From: Desulfotignum sp.
GTDB lineage: Bacteria; Desulfobacterota; Desulfobacteria; Desulfobacterales; Desulfobacteraceae
Reading direction: 5' to 3'
Assembly (NCBI GenBank): GCA_011390335.1
Contig: JAABSO010000001.1
Span: 124,001 to 188,000, forward strand
DNA length: 64,000 nucleotides
Part shown: piece after piece, positions 1 to 8,351 of the stretch
Position numbering within the stretch: position 1 is the first letter of the stretch
Layout: each line of letters starts with the position of its first letter
The notes under the pieces: generated by a model
Seen by the model: only the letters and a program-made list of their open reading frames with translations
Told to the model about the DNA's origin: nothing
Databases searched by the model: none
Translations under genes and position numbers: made by a program

Positions 1-186
1 AAGCCCTTTGGACCAGGGCATGACCATCTTCCATCGGATTTTTTCATCCGATGTCTTGAATGATACCCGTTTTGCTTCTTTTGCCCGGGGGTCTTCTCCG
101 AATTTTTCGCGTTTGGCATGGGCAGTGCCGCAGATAAAGACAACTGCCATCAGAAGGGTTACCACTATGCTTAATGCTTTTTTCAT
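1..186 (-). CDS. TRAP transporter substrate-binding protein (DctP family), N-terminal part, cut by window edge
   Basis: Periplasmic solute-binding subunit of a tripartite ATP-independent transporter; only the first 62 codons are present. The start ATG (184-186) follows a GGAGG ribosome site. A classic signal peptide is visible: MKK, a hydrophobic core, then GTAHA as the cleavage site near residue 24. The mature part soon reaches WKMVMPWSKGL, the first beta strand typical of DctP proteins. The gene diverges from the hydroxyacid oxidase operon at 574 and shares its control region, so the transporter probably imports the substrate of that operon (inference). The rest of the TRAP operon lies outside the window. 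Confidence 0.8.
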   Translation of the reverse strand, partial: MKKALSIVVTLLMAVVFICGTAHAKREKFGEDPRAKEAKRVSFKTSDEKIRWKMVMPWSKGL

Positions 187-339
187 GCTTTCCTCCATCC
201 TTAAAAAAAATTAATTATTCACTCGCCTGTCTCCAGATATTGCCTGAGATGGTTTATTTGCCTCCTTTCCCGGATCGGTCTCAAAGGTATTCCGGTAAGT
301 CCAAAATGGTCATTTCACTGTTTTATACTGCTGGCTTTC

Positions 340-352
340 TTGGTAGTACCAA
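340..352. promoter_or_regulatory. FadR/LldR-type operator, perfect dyad
   Basis: The sequence TTGGTAGTACCAA is a perfect inverted repeat of TTGGT around three bases. This matches the TTGGTnnnACCAA pattern known for FadR-subfamily GntR regulators such as LldR and PdhR. It sits at the predicted start of transcription of the leftward TRAP gene. The FadR-type protein encoded at 4236-4946 is the obvious candidate to bind it (inference). Confidence 0.6.
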
Positions 353-353
353 T

Positions 354-382
354 ACTAAAATCCATATGAACCGCTTTGTCAA
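354..382 (-). promoter_or_regulatory. Sigma70-type promoter for the TRAP gene
   Basis: On the minus strand TTGACA (382-377) is followed by a 17-base spacer and TTTAGT (359-354), so the -35 is perfect and the -10 matches four of six bases. The 13-base operator at 340-352 starts directly after the -10, where transcription would begin. Confidence 0.5.
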
Positions 383-510
383 GAAAAAAATAATTTTTGT
401 TTGTTTTTTGTCATAAAGTCTGTTATACGATATTATATTCTGAAAAAACAAATGCTTATGTTTTTTGATGACTGTATGTAACCAGAGTTACGGTGCCATG
501 AAATAACCAT

Positions 511-539
511 TTGACAACACCGGAAATTTACACGATAGT
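511..539 (+). promoter_or_regulatory. Sigma70-type promoter for the hydroxyacid oxidase operon
   Basis: TTGACA (511-516), a 17-base spacer and GATAGT (534-539). The -35 is perfect and the -10 matches four of six bases. The second operator (543-555) follows immediately, so a bound repressor would cover the start site. Confidence 0.5.
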
Positions 540-542
540 GAA

Positions 543-555
543 TTGGTAGTACCAT
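543..555. promoter_or_regulatory. FadR/LldR-type operator, second copy
   Basis: TTGGTAGTACCAT differs from the operator at 340-352 only in its last base. It has the same place relative to its promoter and lies 18 bases before the ATG at 574. The rest of the 380-base divergent region is AT-rich and shows no other gene. Confidence 0.6.
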
Positions 556-573
556 AAAACAAAAGAGGTGCCT

Positions 574-1956
574 ATGATCCCCCGGTCCATCCAGGATGCG
601 CTCCAGAAAATTGTGGGGCCCCAACATCTGCTGACGCAGAAAGAAGACATGCTCACTTATTCCTATGATGCCGCAGTGCTGGACCCGGTCATGCCTGCGG
701 CTGCCGTGATTCCGGAAAACACAACCCAGCTCGGCGAAATCATCGCCCTTTGCCATGAAAATCATATCCCCATAACGGTCAGGGGATCAGGCACCAATCT
801 GTCCGGCGGCACCATTCCCCAGACATCCGGCATTGTGGTGCTCACCGGCCGGATGAACCGCATCATTGAAATTAATGAGGCTGACATGTATGCTGTGGTG
901 GAACCAGGGGTTGTGACCGCAATTCTGGCGTCTGAAGTGGAAAAACTGGGCCTGTTCTATCCGCCGGATCCAGGCAGCATGGCGGTTTCCACCATTGGCG
1001 GGAATGTGGCGGAAAATGCCGGGGGGCTGCGGGGACTCAAATACGGCGTGACCAAGGATTATGTCATGGGGCTGCAGTTTTTTGACGCAACGGGTAATTA
1101 TATCAAAACCGGTTCCAGAACCGTGAAGTGCGCCACCGGCTATAATATCACCGGTCTTATGGTGGGCTCTGAAGGCACCCTGGGGGTCCTGGACCAGGTG
1201 ATTCTCAAACTCATCCCCGCCCCAAAGGCCAGGCAGGCCATGGTGGCGGTGTATGACACCATTGAACAGGCATCGGAAACCGTGGCCGGTATCATTTCCG
1301 CACGCATTCTGCCGGCTACCCTGGAAATCCTGGACAACTTCACCATCCGGGCGGTGGAAGACTTTTCAAAAGCTGGACTTCCCAAAGATGCGGCAGCCCT
1401 GCTGCTCATCGAAGTGGACGGACACCCGGCTGTGGTGGCGGAGGAAGCAGAACAGGTAGAGGCCCTGTGCCGTAAAATGGGGGCACGGACCATTGACCAG
1501 GCTGAAAATGATGCCCAGAGGGACAGAATCTGGGCAGCCAGAAGGGCTGCTTTGTCCGCCCTGGCCCAGCTCAAACCCACCCTGGTGCTGGAAGATGCCA
1601 CAGTTCCGCGAAGCAGGATTCCGGACATGGTACGGGCCCTTCAGGAGATCGGGAAAAAATACAACATCGATATCGGCACCTTCGGCCATGCCGGGGACGG
1701 CAACCTGCACCCCACCATCCTCACAGACCGCAGAAACAAGGAAGAATTTCACCGGGTGGAACAGGCCATTGAAGAGATTTTTGACACGGCCCTGGCCATG
1801 GGGGGCACCCTTTCCGGAGAGCACGGCACCGGCATTGCCAAAGCCCCTTTCCTGGAAAAGGAAGCCGGGTATTCATCCATCTTGTTTTCCAGGCAGCTGC
1901 GGGCAGCCCTGGACCCCCGAAACATCTTGAACCCCGGCAAAATAACAGGAGTGTAA
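574..1956 (+). CDS. FAD-linked 2-hydroxyacid oxidase (GlcD / D-lactate dehydrogenase family)
   Basis: A 460-residue flavoprotein that oxidises a 2-hydroxyacid such as lactate or glycolate to the oxoacid and passes electrons to the iron-sulfur partner encoded next. The N-terminal PCMH-type FAD domain shows VRGSGTNLSGG (about residues 70-80) and PPDPGS with TIGGNVAENAGG. The C-terminal domain carries GHAGDGNLHP and LSGEHGTGIAK, both family hallmarks. Length is normal. ATG 574 is chosen because AGAGG ends five bases before it; a GTG at 568 would overlap that site. The gene is followed after 7 bases by the glcF-like gene. Which hydroxyacid is used cannot be read from sequence. Confidence 0.88.
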   Translation: MIPRSIQDALQKIVGPQHLLTQKEDMLTYSYDAAVLDPVMPAAAVIPENTTQLGEIIALCHENHIPITVRGSGTNLSGGTIPQTSGIVVLTGRMNRIIEINEADMYAVVEPGVVTAILASEVEKLGLFYPPDPGSMAVSTIGGNVAENAGGLRGLKYGVTKDYVMGLQFFDATGNYIKTGSRTVKCATGYNITGLMVGSEGTLGVLDQVILKLIPAPKARQAMVAVYDTIEQASETVAGIISARILPATLEILDNFTIRAVEDFSKAGLPKDAAALLLIEVDGHPAVVAEEAEQVEALCRKMGARTIDQAENDAQRDRIWAARRAALSALAQLKPTLVLEDATVPRSRIPDMVRALQEIGKKYNIDIGTFGHAGDGNLHPTILTDRRNKEEFHRVEQAIEEIFDTALAMGGTLSGEHGTGIAKAPFLEKEAGYSSILFSRQLRAALDPRNILNPGKITGV

Positions 1957-1963
1957 CCTAATA

Positions 1964-3277
1964 ATGGCAGGCATGAAAGAACTGGCAAACCTGGTAAAAG
2001 AATTGGAAGAACAACTGGTGACCTGCATTCGCTGCGGCATGTGCCAGTCGGTCTGCCCCCTTTTCGAACAGACCCGCAAAGAAGCGGATGTGGCACGGGG
2101 CAAACTGGCCCTGCTCACCGGGCTGATGGATAATATTTTCACGGACCCTGACGGGGTGAATGAACGGCTGAACCGGTGCCTGCTCTGCGGGTCCTGTGCC
2201 GCCAACTGCCCTTCCGGGGTCAATGTGGTGGAAATTTTCATCAAGGCCCGGGCCATCCTGGCGGAATACAAAGGCCTGTCCCCTGCCAAAAAACTGATCT
2301 TCAGACAACTGCTGGCCAATCCCGGCAGGTTTGACGCGCTTGTGGAATGGGCCGGCCGTTTCCAGGGTCTTTTCACAAAACCTTCTGCCGATGCCCAGGG
2401 TACCTCCTGTGCCCGTCTGATCTCTCCGTTGCTGGCCAACAGGCACTTCATGCCCCTGAGTACCACCCCGTTCCACAAAACCCTGCCGGAAAAAGGGGTT
2501 ACAAGCACCGGCTCCAGACTTCGGGCCGCTTTTTTCACCGGATGCCTGATAGACAAAATTTTTCCCAATGTGGCCAAAGCGTCCCTGAAAGTCCTGTCCC
2601 ATCACAAGGTGGGGGTGGTAATTCCCCCCGGCCAGGGATGCTGCGGTATTCCCGCCCTGGCATCCGGCGACAGAGACAGCTTTACCCGGCTGGTGGATCA
2701 CAACCTGGCCGTGTTTGAAAAAGAACCATTTGATGTGCTGGTGACCGCCTGTGCCACCTGTACCTCCACCATTAAAAAACTGTGGCCGACTGTCTACAAA
2801 AACCCGTCCGACGATATACGGCAAAAACTGACGGCCCTGGCTGAAAAAACCATGGATATCAACCAGTTTCTGGTGGACAAGGTGGGCATTGAACCGCTTG
2901 ATACCCTTTTAATAAAAGGATCGGAAAAAGAGATTGTCACCTACCATGATCCCTGCCATCTGAAAAAGTCCCTGGGTGTGGCAGACCAGCCACGCCAGGT
3001 CATCATGGCGGCGGGCTGCAAATTGAAAGAAATGGCAGGTTCAGATAAATGCTGCGGCATGGGCGGCAGTTTCAATATCTACCATTATGACCTGTCCAGC
3101 ACCATTGGAAAAATCAAGGAGGAAAACATAGAAAAAACCGGGTGCACCACCGTGTCCACCGGTTGTCCGGCCTGTATGATGCAGATCTCAGATATGCTGG
3201 GAAAGGCCGGATCATCCATAAAAGTCCGGCATCCCATGGAAATTTACGCATCGCGCCTTAAAAAAAACACCCCATAA
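1964..3277 (+). CDS. Iron-sulfur / CCG-domain electron-transfer subunit (GlcF/LutA-like)
   Basis: A 437-residue partner of the upstream flavoprotein that takes electrons from FAD towards the membrane quinone pool or another carrier. Two [4Fe-4S] ferredoxin motifs lie near the N-terminus: C21-x2-C24-x2-C27-x3-C31-P, and CLLCGSCAANCP about 45 residues later. Two cysteine-rich CCG domains follow, with CCGIP near residue 226 and CCGMGG near residue 363, as in heterodisulfide reductase subunit HdrD and GlcF. AGGAG lies ten bases before the ATG. No membrane segment is seen, so the complex is probably cytoplasmic or peripheral. Confidence 0.87.
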   Translation: MAGMKELANLVKELEEQLVTCIRCGMCQSVCPLFEQTRKEADVARGKLALLTGLMDNIFTDPDGVNERLNRCLLCGSCAANCPSGVNVVEIFIKARAILAEYKGLSPAKKLIFRQLLANPGRFDALVEWAGRFQGLFTKPSADAQGTSCARLISPLLANRHFMPLSTTPFHKTLPEKGVTSTGSRLRAAFFTGCLIDKIFPNVAKASLKVLSHHKVGVVIPPGQGCCGIPALASGDRDSFTRLVDHNLAVFEKEPFDVLVTACATCTSTIKKLWPTVYKNPSDDIRQKLTALAEKTMDINQFLVDKVGIEPLDTLLIKGSEKEIVTYHDPCHLKKSLGVADQPRQVIMAAGCKLKEMAGSDKCCGMGGSFNIYHYDLSSTIGKIKEENIEKTGCTTVSTGCPACMMQISDMLGKAGSSIKVRHPMEIYASRLKKNTP

Positions 3278-3305
3278 AAGTTTGTCAACCTGAAAGGAGA
3301 GCACC

Positions 3306-4142
3306 ATGGAAATCAAAGAACCTGAAATCACCAAAAAAGATATACTGATACTGGAAGATGATGATTTTGGCAAACAAAATGTCTGTATTGTGACCGGCTG
3401 CGGCACCGGCATCGGACGGGCTGTTTCCATTGCAGCAGCTGTAAACGGGGTAACCGTGGCAGGCCTGGATATCAATGAGACAGAAGGAAAAAAAACCGTT
3501 GAAATGGCACAGGCTTTGGGCGGGGCAAACATGACCTTCATCAAAACCGACCTGACCGATGATGTACAGGTGAGGGCGGCTGTGGAAAAGGCCGCCGAAC
3601 TGGGGCAGATCAGATATCTGGCCAATATCGCCGGGATCCAGCACATTGATGCGGTGGAAAATTTTCCCATGGAAACCTATGACATGATGCAAAAAATCAT
3701 GCTAAGGGCCCCATTTTTTTTGTCTCAGCTGGTGATACCCCATATGAAGCAGGCAGGCGCCGGGGCCATTGCCAACATGGCATCGGTCCATGCCCACATA
3801 TGCACCAAAAACAAACCGGTTTACAACATCACCAAATTCGGGCTCCGGGCCCTGAGCCAGTCCATCTCCGCTGAAGGCGAAGGCATGATTCGGTCTTTTA
3901 CCATCAGCTCCGGATTTGTCAAAACCCCCCTGGCCCTGAACCAGGTGGCGGCCCAGGCAAAGCAGCGGGGAATCACCCCCCAGCAGGTTGTAACCGATGT
4001 CATGATGGGGACCTCCCGAGTCAAGGAGATGATGTCGCCGGTGGAGGTGGCCAATCTCTTTGTATTTGGATTTTCCCGGTTTTCAAATTATCTGGTGGGC
4101 GGGGATCTTCTGTTTGACGGCGGAATGGTATTGACCTATTAG
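3306..4142 (+). CDS. Short-chain dehydrogenase/reductase, 3-hydroxybutyrate dehydrogenase-like
   Basis: An NAD(P)-dependent classical SDR of 278 residues. The cofactor motif TGCGTGIG is at residues 30-37, after an unusual 22-residue acidic and lysine-rich N-terminal extension. The catalytic serine lies in NMASVHAH and the YxxxK pair in VYNITKFG. The C-terminal third (SGFVKTPL, then an insert with QVVTDVMMG) resembles D-3-hydroxybutyrate dehydrogenases more than generic reductases, so a 3-hydroxyacid substrate is likely but not proved. GGAGAG precedes the ATG, and the gene follows the glcF-like gene by 28 bases in the same operon. It may convert the hydroxyacid or a related intermediate for beta-oxidation. 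Confidence 0.8.
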   Translation: MEIKEPEITKKDILILEDDDFGKQNVCIVTGCGTGIGRAVSIAAAVNGVTVAGLDINETEGKKTVEMAQALGGANMTFIKTDLTDDVQVRAAVEKAAELGQIRYLANIAGIQHIDAVENFPMETYDMMQKIMLRAPFFLSQLVIPHMKQAGAGAIANMASVHAHICTKNKPVYNITKFGLRALSQSISAEGEGMIRSFTISSGFVKTPLALNQVAAQAKQRGITPQQVVTDVMMGTSRVKEMMSPVEVANLFVFGFSRFSNYLVGGDLLFDGGMVLTY

Positions 4143-4160
4143 GATTTGATTAAAAAACCC

Positions 4161-4189
4161 TTGATAAAATAACTGGAATAATAAATAAT
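4161..4189 (+). promoter_or_regulatory. Sigma70-type promoter for the FadR-type regulator
   Basis: TTGATA (4161-4166), 17 bases, AATAAT (4184-4189); each element matches five of six consensus bases. It lies in the 93-base gap before the regulator gene. No copy of the TTGGTnnnACCAA operator is present here, so the regulator does not seem to control itself through that site. Confidence 0.5.
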
Positions 4190-4235
4190 TCATGGTTTGA
4201 ATCTTGACCATAAAACCGGCATGTAACATAGGATT

Positions 4236-4946
4236 ATGACCATACCCATAAAGCCCATAAAGCCCAAGCGCATCTCAGATCAGGTCCTGGATCAGATCCG
4301 GGAACTCATTTACAGGGGCAAGCTCAAGCCTGGAGAAAAACTGATGACCGAGCGGGAGCTGGCCCAGGCCATGAATGTCTCCCGCACCACCATCCGGGAT
4401 GCCATCCAGCGACTGGTCACCATGGGACTGATTACCCAGAAGCAGGGACTGGGCACCTTTGTAAAACCCATGGAAGCGATGCAGGAAAACCCTCTGGCAA
4501 AGGCCATGGAAGCCCAGTCCGCCTCCCTTGTGGACCTGCTTGAGGTACGGATGGGCCTGGAATGCAATGCTGCCTCCCTGGCTGCCCAGCGGGCGGATGA
4601 AACCGATATCACCGCTCTGGAGCAAAGTATTGGTGAAATGCAGCATGAAGTGGAATCCGGGCGCCTGGGCACAGAAGCGGACACCAGCTTTCACATGGCC
4701 ATTGCCTATGCTGCCAAAAACCCTCTGCACATCCTGATCATGCGCAATTTTTATGACTATCTGTTCCATGGTATCCGGGAGAACCTGGCCAGCTTATATG
4801 AAGACCCGGACAATATACAAAAAATACTGACCCAGCACCGGGCCATTCTGGAAGCCATCACATCCCGGGACCCGGACACGGCCTATGTGTCCATGAACAC
4901 CCATATCGCCTTTGTGCGGGATTTTTTTAAACGCAAAAAAATGTGA
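4236..4946 (+). CDS. GntR-family transcriptional regulator, FadR subfamily (FCD domain)
   Basis: A 236-residue DNA-binding regulator. The N-terminal winged helix (about residues 10-75) shows YRGKLKPGEKL, TERELAQAMNVSRTTIRDAI and the wing KQGLGTFV, all typical of GntR proteins. The C-terminal all-helical FCD domain has the usual metal-ligand set: the aspartate and histidine of DTSFHMA, the histidine of QHRAILEAI and that of NTHIAF. FCD domains bind small carboxylates. The gene closes the hydroxyacid operon region, and the paired operators at 340 and 543 fit its family, so it is probably a ligand-relieved repressor of both divergent units (inference). Confidence 0.87.
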   Translation: MTIPIKPIKPKRISDQVLDQIRELIYRGKLKPGEKLMTERELAQAMNVSRTTIRDAIQRLVTMGLITQKQGLGTFVKPMEAMQENPLAKAMEAQSASLVDLLEVRMGLECNAASLAAQRADETDITALEQSIGEMQHEVESGRLGTEADTSFHMAIAYAAKNPLHILIMRNFYDYLFHGIRENLASLYEDPDNIQKILTQHRAILEAITSRDPDTAYVSMNTHIAFVRDFFKRKKM

Positions 4947-4947
4947 C

Positions 4948-4991
4948 CGGCCGGACCTTATCCAATCTCCATGGAATAATGGTCCGGGCCG
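4948..4991 (+). terminator. Hairpin directly after the regulator gene
   Basis: CGGCCGGACC (4948-4957) can pair with GGTCCGGGCCG (4981-4991) with one bulged base and a 23-base loop, one base after the stop codon. No run of T follows, so it is not a standard rho-independent terminator. It may protect the mRNA end or help end transcription. Confidence 0.3.
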
Positions 4992-5042
4992 CAAATGCCC
5001 GGAACCGCTTCTGCAGCCTGGTCCTGTTGCATCATTTCGTGA

Positions 5043-5594
5043 TCAAACCGTACATTCTTTCATTGTCTGGGAGACCTGCCTGTATAAATCGGAAAACCGT
5101 AACAATCCCGCAAATTTGTCCTTTTCCAGCACAAAAAGGGCATCATGCCGGTTCACAACAAACAGGTGAAAGCATTTGGCAAGAGTGTCTTCAACATCAA
5201 CTGTCTGGCCTTCTCCCGGAATATTGACAAAATCCTTGACATGCACGTCACCGGCTTTGCGGCACAGGTCCCTGAAAGGGCTTTCCCACAAATTATAATC
5301 TTTTCGCATGGCAGTCCAGATATATTTGAGGCCGAATTTATCAAGGGTCTCTTCAACATTCACTTTGTTGTAGTTTTTTTCCAGTCCCTTGAACAGATCA
5401 ATGGGAGATATTTTCCCAATGACCTGGTTTTTTTCATTTTCCACCAGCAGGGATCTCTGCTCAGCTTTTCCGGATAAAAATGCCTCCTGGGCCTTTTCCA
5501 GGGCAAAAGCCGCATCAAACAAAGATGCGTTATCCGATATTTTCGGGAATCTGTCCGTCGGTACCATGAGTTCACGCACTTTCATTTTGTCCAT
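5043..5594 (-). CDS. CBS-domain protein
   Basis: A 183-residue cytoplasmic protein made of a pair of CBS domains, which usually form a Bateman module binding adenine nucleotides. The first half shows MKVRELMVPTDRFPKI and later VIGKISPIDLFKGL; the second has DTLAKCFHLFVVNRHDALFVL and FAGLLRFSDLYRQV. There is no catalytic or DNA-binding domain, so it is probably a regulatory subunit of something encoded elsewhere. A strong GGAGG lies about nine bases upstream of the start. It converges on the FadR-type gene and diverges from the aminopeptidase. Confidence 0.78.
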   Translation of the reverse strand: MDKMKVRELMVPTDRFPKISDNASLFDAAFALEKAQEAFLSGKAEQRSLLVENEKNQVIGKISPIDLFKGLEKNYNKVNVEETLDKFGLKYIWTAMRKDYNLWESPFRDLCRKAGDVHVKDFVNIPGEGQTVDVEDTLAKCFHLFVVNRHDALFVLEKDKFAGLLRFSDLYRQVSQTMKECTV

Positions 5595-5851
5595 ATATCC
5601 ATCCTCCTTTTTTGGTCATTATTTTTATTCGGCATTGTCCACTTCAGCTGTCACACCATGCTGCTTTGTTTTCCTATGAATATACCTTTATCAAGATAGA
5701 ATAGGAAACCTTGCTGAAAGTCAATGAATTTTGTATTTGCTGTGTCTTAAAAAAACATTCCAGGGGAATAGCTGACATCTTTCTGGATCTATGGTAATAA
5801 TCATAATATCATTAACACCCTGTCATCAAACACGAGCAAATGGAGATGCCC

Positions 5852-7390
5852 ATGGAAACCACCCGATTGTCTGTCACTGAAAAACCTGTTGACACCCTTG
5901 CATCTGACCTTCTGGTCTATTTTGCCGCCCAGAGAAAAGATATGCCCCCGGTTTGCGACCCAAAAATAGAAGCCCGGGTTAAAAAAGCCCATGAACTGGG
6001 AGATTTTTCCGGAAAAATGGATGAAGAACTCATGTATTACCCGGATGGGAACCCAAAAGAAAAAAAATCAGAAAGCAGGCGCGTCCTGGTTCTGGGCATG
6101 GGAAAAGATGATCCTGATAAAGACCTGGCCGATTTTCTGGACACCCTGCGCAGGCTCGGGGGAAACACAGCCAAAGCCTGTGAAAAGACAAAGGCAAAAA
6201 CCCTGCTGGTGTGTGTGCCCCACATGGCGCAGATACCAGTTGAAAAAATCTCCCAGGCCCTGGCAGAAGGCATTCTTCTAGGTGATTACCGGTTTGCTAA
6301 GTACAAGAAAACCACCAGAAAGAAAACCGATTATGAGGGGCTGACAGAGATCAAATTCTTTTCAGACACCTCTGTCAAAGCGGTGCGCAAAGGGGCGAAA
6401 ATGGGGGTGAACGCAGCAAAGGCCGCCTGTGCGGCAAGGGATATGGCCAATGAGCCGGGTAACGGGTGGACCCCGAAGCAGTTTGCAGACTATGCCGCTG
6501 ATCTGGCCAAAACCCATGGCCTGACCTGTACCTGCCTGAAAAAGAAAGATATGGAAAAACTGGACATGGGCGGCATCCTGGGTGTGAACCAGGGTTCATC
6601 CACCCCGCCCTGCATGGTGGCCCTGGAATATAATCCCGGCAAAAAATCGGATACCCTGCTTTTGGTAGGCAAGGGAATCACCTTTGATACAGGGGGCATC
6701 AGCATAAAGCCGGCTGCAGGCATGGAGGAGATGAAATACGACATGTGCGGCGGGGCTGCCGTGCTGGCCACCATGGCTGCTGTGGCCGAGGAAAAACCCG
6801 GTATAAGGGTGGTGGCCATTGTACCGGCCACGGACAATATGTCCGGCAGCAGGGCCATCCACCCGGGTGACATCATCCACCATTACAACGGGGTCACATC
6901 GGAAATCGTGAACACGGATGCAGAAGGCCGCATGATTCTGGCCGATGCTTTGGCCTGGGGCATTAAAACCTATGCACCCGACTGCGTGGTGGATATCGCC
7001 ACCCTTACCGGTGCGGTAATCATCGGCCTGGGCCACCATTATTCCGGCCTGGTATCCAACAGCGATGCTTTGTCCGAACGCCTTTTGGCCGCTGGAAAAG
7101 AGGCTGGTGAGCCGGTGTGGCGCCTGCCCTTGAACAAAGACTATGAAAAACAGATTGAATCCAAGGTGGCGGACATCAAAAATGTCGGGGGCAAACCCGG
7201 TGGCACCATTACCGCGGCAGCCTATTTGTCCAAATTTGTGGACAAAACCCCCTGGGCCCACCTGGACATTGCCGGAACTGCCTGGGATTTTACGGAAAAA
7301 TCCTATATTCCCAAAGGCCCGTCCGGCATCGGGGTAAGGACCTTTATCTCTTTGATCCGGTCCTGGAAAAAATGGGAAAAACACGAATGA
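5852..7390 (+). CDS. pepA: Leucyl aminopeptidase (peptidase family M17)
   Basis: Releases N-terminal amino acids from peptides in the cytoplasm using two metal ions. The 512-residue protein has the family length. Catalytic-domain signatures are GKGITFDTGGISIKP, MKYDMCGGAAV and the hallmark NTDAEGRMILADAL, which together hold the lysine, aspartate and glutamate metal ligands. The N-terminal half is the poorly conserved macro-like domain. Three in-frame ATGs occur (5840, 5846, 5852); GGAG at 5842-5845 is well placed only for 5852. It leads a likely operon with moxR, a DUF58 gene, a tgpA-like gene and mutY. Confidence 0.9.
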   Translation: METTRLSVTEKPVDTLASDLLVYFAAQRKDMPPVCDPKIEARVKKAHELGDFSGKMDEELMYYPDGNPKEKKSESRRVLVLGMGKDDPDKDLADFLDTLRRLGGNTAKACEKTKAKTLLVCVPHMAQIPVEKISQALAEGILLGDYRFAKYKKTTRKKTDYEGLTEIKFFSDTSVKAVRKGAKMGVNAAKAACAARDMANEPGNGWTPKQFADYAADLAKTHGLTCTCLKKKDMEKLDMGGILGVNQGSSTPPCMVALEYNPGKKSDTLLLVGKGITFDTGGISIKPAAGMEEMKYDMCGGAAVLATMAAVAEEKPGIRVVAIVPATDNMSGSRAIHPGDIIHHYNGVTSEIVNTDAEGRMILADALAWGIKTYAPDCVVDIATLTGAVIIGLGHHYSGLVSNSDALSERLLAAGKEAGEPVWRLPLNKDYEKQIESKVADIKNVGGKPGGTITAAAYLSKFVDKTPWAHLDIAGTAWDFTEKSYIPKGPSGIGVRTFISLIRSWKKWEKHE

Positions 7391-7410
7391 TCTAAGGGAA
7401 CCTGTACCCC

Positions 7411-8331
7411 ATGATGACACCTACATTTGAAAAAATCGTCCACCAGGTGGGCTCTGTCGTGCTGGGAAAAGAACCCCAGATCCGCCTGGCCCTGGCATGC
7501 ATATTTGCCCGGGGCCACCTGCTCATCGAGGATCTTCCCGGCATCGGCAAGACCACGCTGGCCAAGGTGCTTGCCCGGTGCATGGGACTGAAATTTCAGC
7601 GCATGCAGTTCACCTCGGATCTGCTGCCCGGAGATATTCTGGGCATGTCTGTTTTTGACCAGCATGCTGCCACCTTCACCTTTCATCCCGGCCCTATTTT
7701 CACCCAGGTGTTTCTGGCAGATGAAATCAACCGGGCCACCCCCAAAAGCCAGAGCGCCCTGCTGGAGGCCATGGAAGAGGAACAGGTAACCATTGAAGGA
7801 GAAACAAGGGCTTTGGAGGCCCCGTTTTTTGTCATAGCCACCCAGAACCCCTTGGAGCAGGCCGGCACTTTTCCTTTGCCGGAATCCCAGATGGACCGGT
7901 TCCTCATGCGCATCTACCTGGGATACCCTGACAGAAAAGCGGAAAAACAAATTTTACGGGGCACTGGTGCAGAACCTGCTCTGGCTGCTTTGCAGCCGTT
8001 TATGGACAAAACCGGGGTGATGAAAATCCAGGCAGAAGTGGAACAGGTCCATGTGTCTGATACGTTTCTGGCATATCTCCAGGACATCCTGGAGTTCACC
8101 CGGACATCGGGCACCTTCCAGTTCGGCCTTTCCCCCAGGGCCGGCCTGTCATTGTCCCGGGCCGCCCGGGCCTGGGCCTATCTCCACGGCCGGGACCACA
8201 CCTTGCCCGAAGACCTGCAGCAGGTGCTGCCCTGGGTGGCCGGTCACAGACTGCGGTCCGGCACGGATCTGGCGGAATTTTCAAAGGACAGGCTCATGGA
8301 TATTTTCAAAAAAGTGCCGGTACCTGTATAA
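7411..8331 (+). CDS. MoxR-family AAA+ ATPase
   Basis: A 306-residue chaperone-like ATPase of the MoxR (AAA_3) family. Walker A is DLPGIGKTTLAK (residues 41-52), Walker B is VFLADEINRA, and sensor 1 is FFVIATQNPLEQAG. An arginine finger region PESQMDRFLMR follows, and a C-terminal AAA lid domain completes the usual length. MoxR proteins are thought to help mature metal- or VWA-domain partners. Here it is followed by DUF58 and transglutaminase-like genes, the most common MoxR neighbourhood. It starts 20 bases after the aminopeptidase gene. Confidence 0.9.
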   Translation: MMTPTFEKIVHQVGSVVLGKEPQIRLALACIFARGHLLIEDLPGIGKTTLAKVLARCMGLKFQRMQFTSDLLPGDILGMSVFDQHAATFTFHPGPIFTQVFLADEINRATPKSQSALLEAMEEEQVTIEGETRALEAPFFVIATQNPLEQAGTFPLPESQMDRFLMRIYLGYPDRKAEKQILRGTGAEPALAALQPFMDKTGVMKIQAEVEQVHVSDTFLAYLQDILEFTRTSGTFQFGLSPRAGLSLSRAARAWAYLHGRDHTLPEDLQQVLPWVAGHRLRSGTDLAEFSKDRLMDIFKKVPVPV

Positions 8332-8351
8332 ACAGTGCCAGGGAGGTGTCC

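Noticed and set aside
1140-1824. Long open frames opposite the GlcD-like gene
   Set aside because: They are antisense shadows of a well-supported gene with strong family motifs; the same holds for many other opposite-strand frames in the window, e.g. 17060-17899 and 59371-61155.
4191-4220. TGGT and ACCA half-sites before the FadR-type gene as an autoregulatory operator
   Set aside because: The halves are separated by about ten bases rather than three, unlike the operators at 340 and 543.
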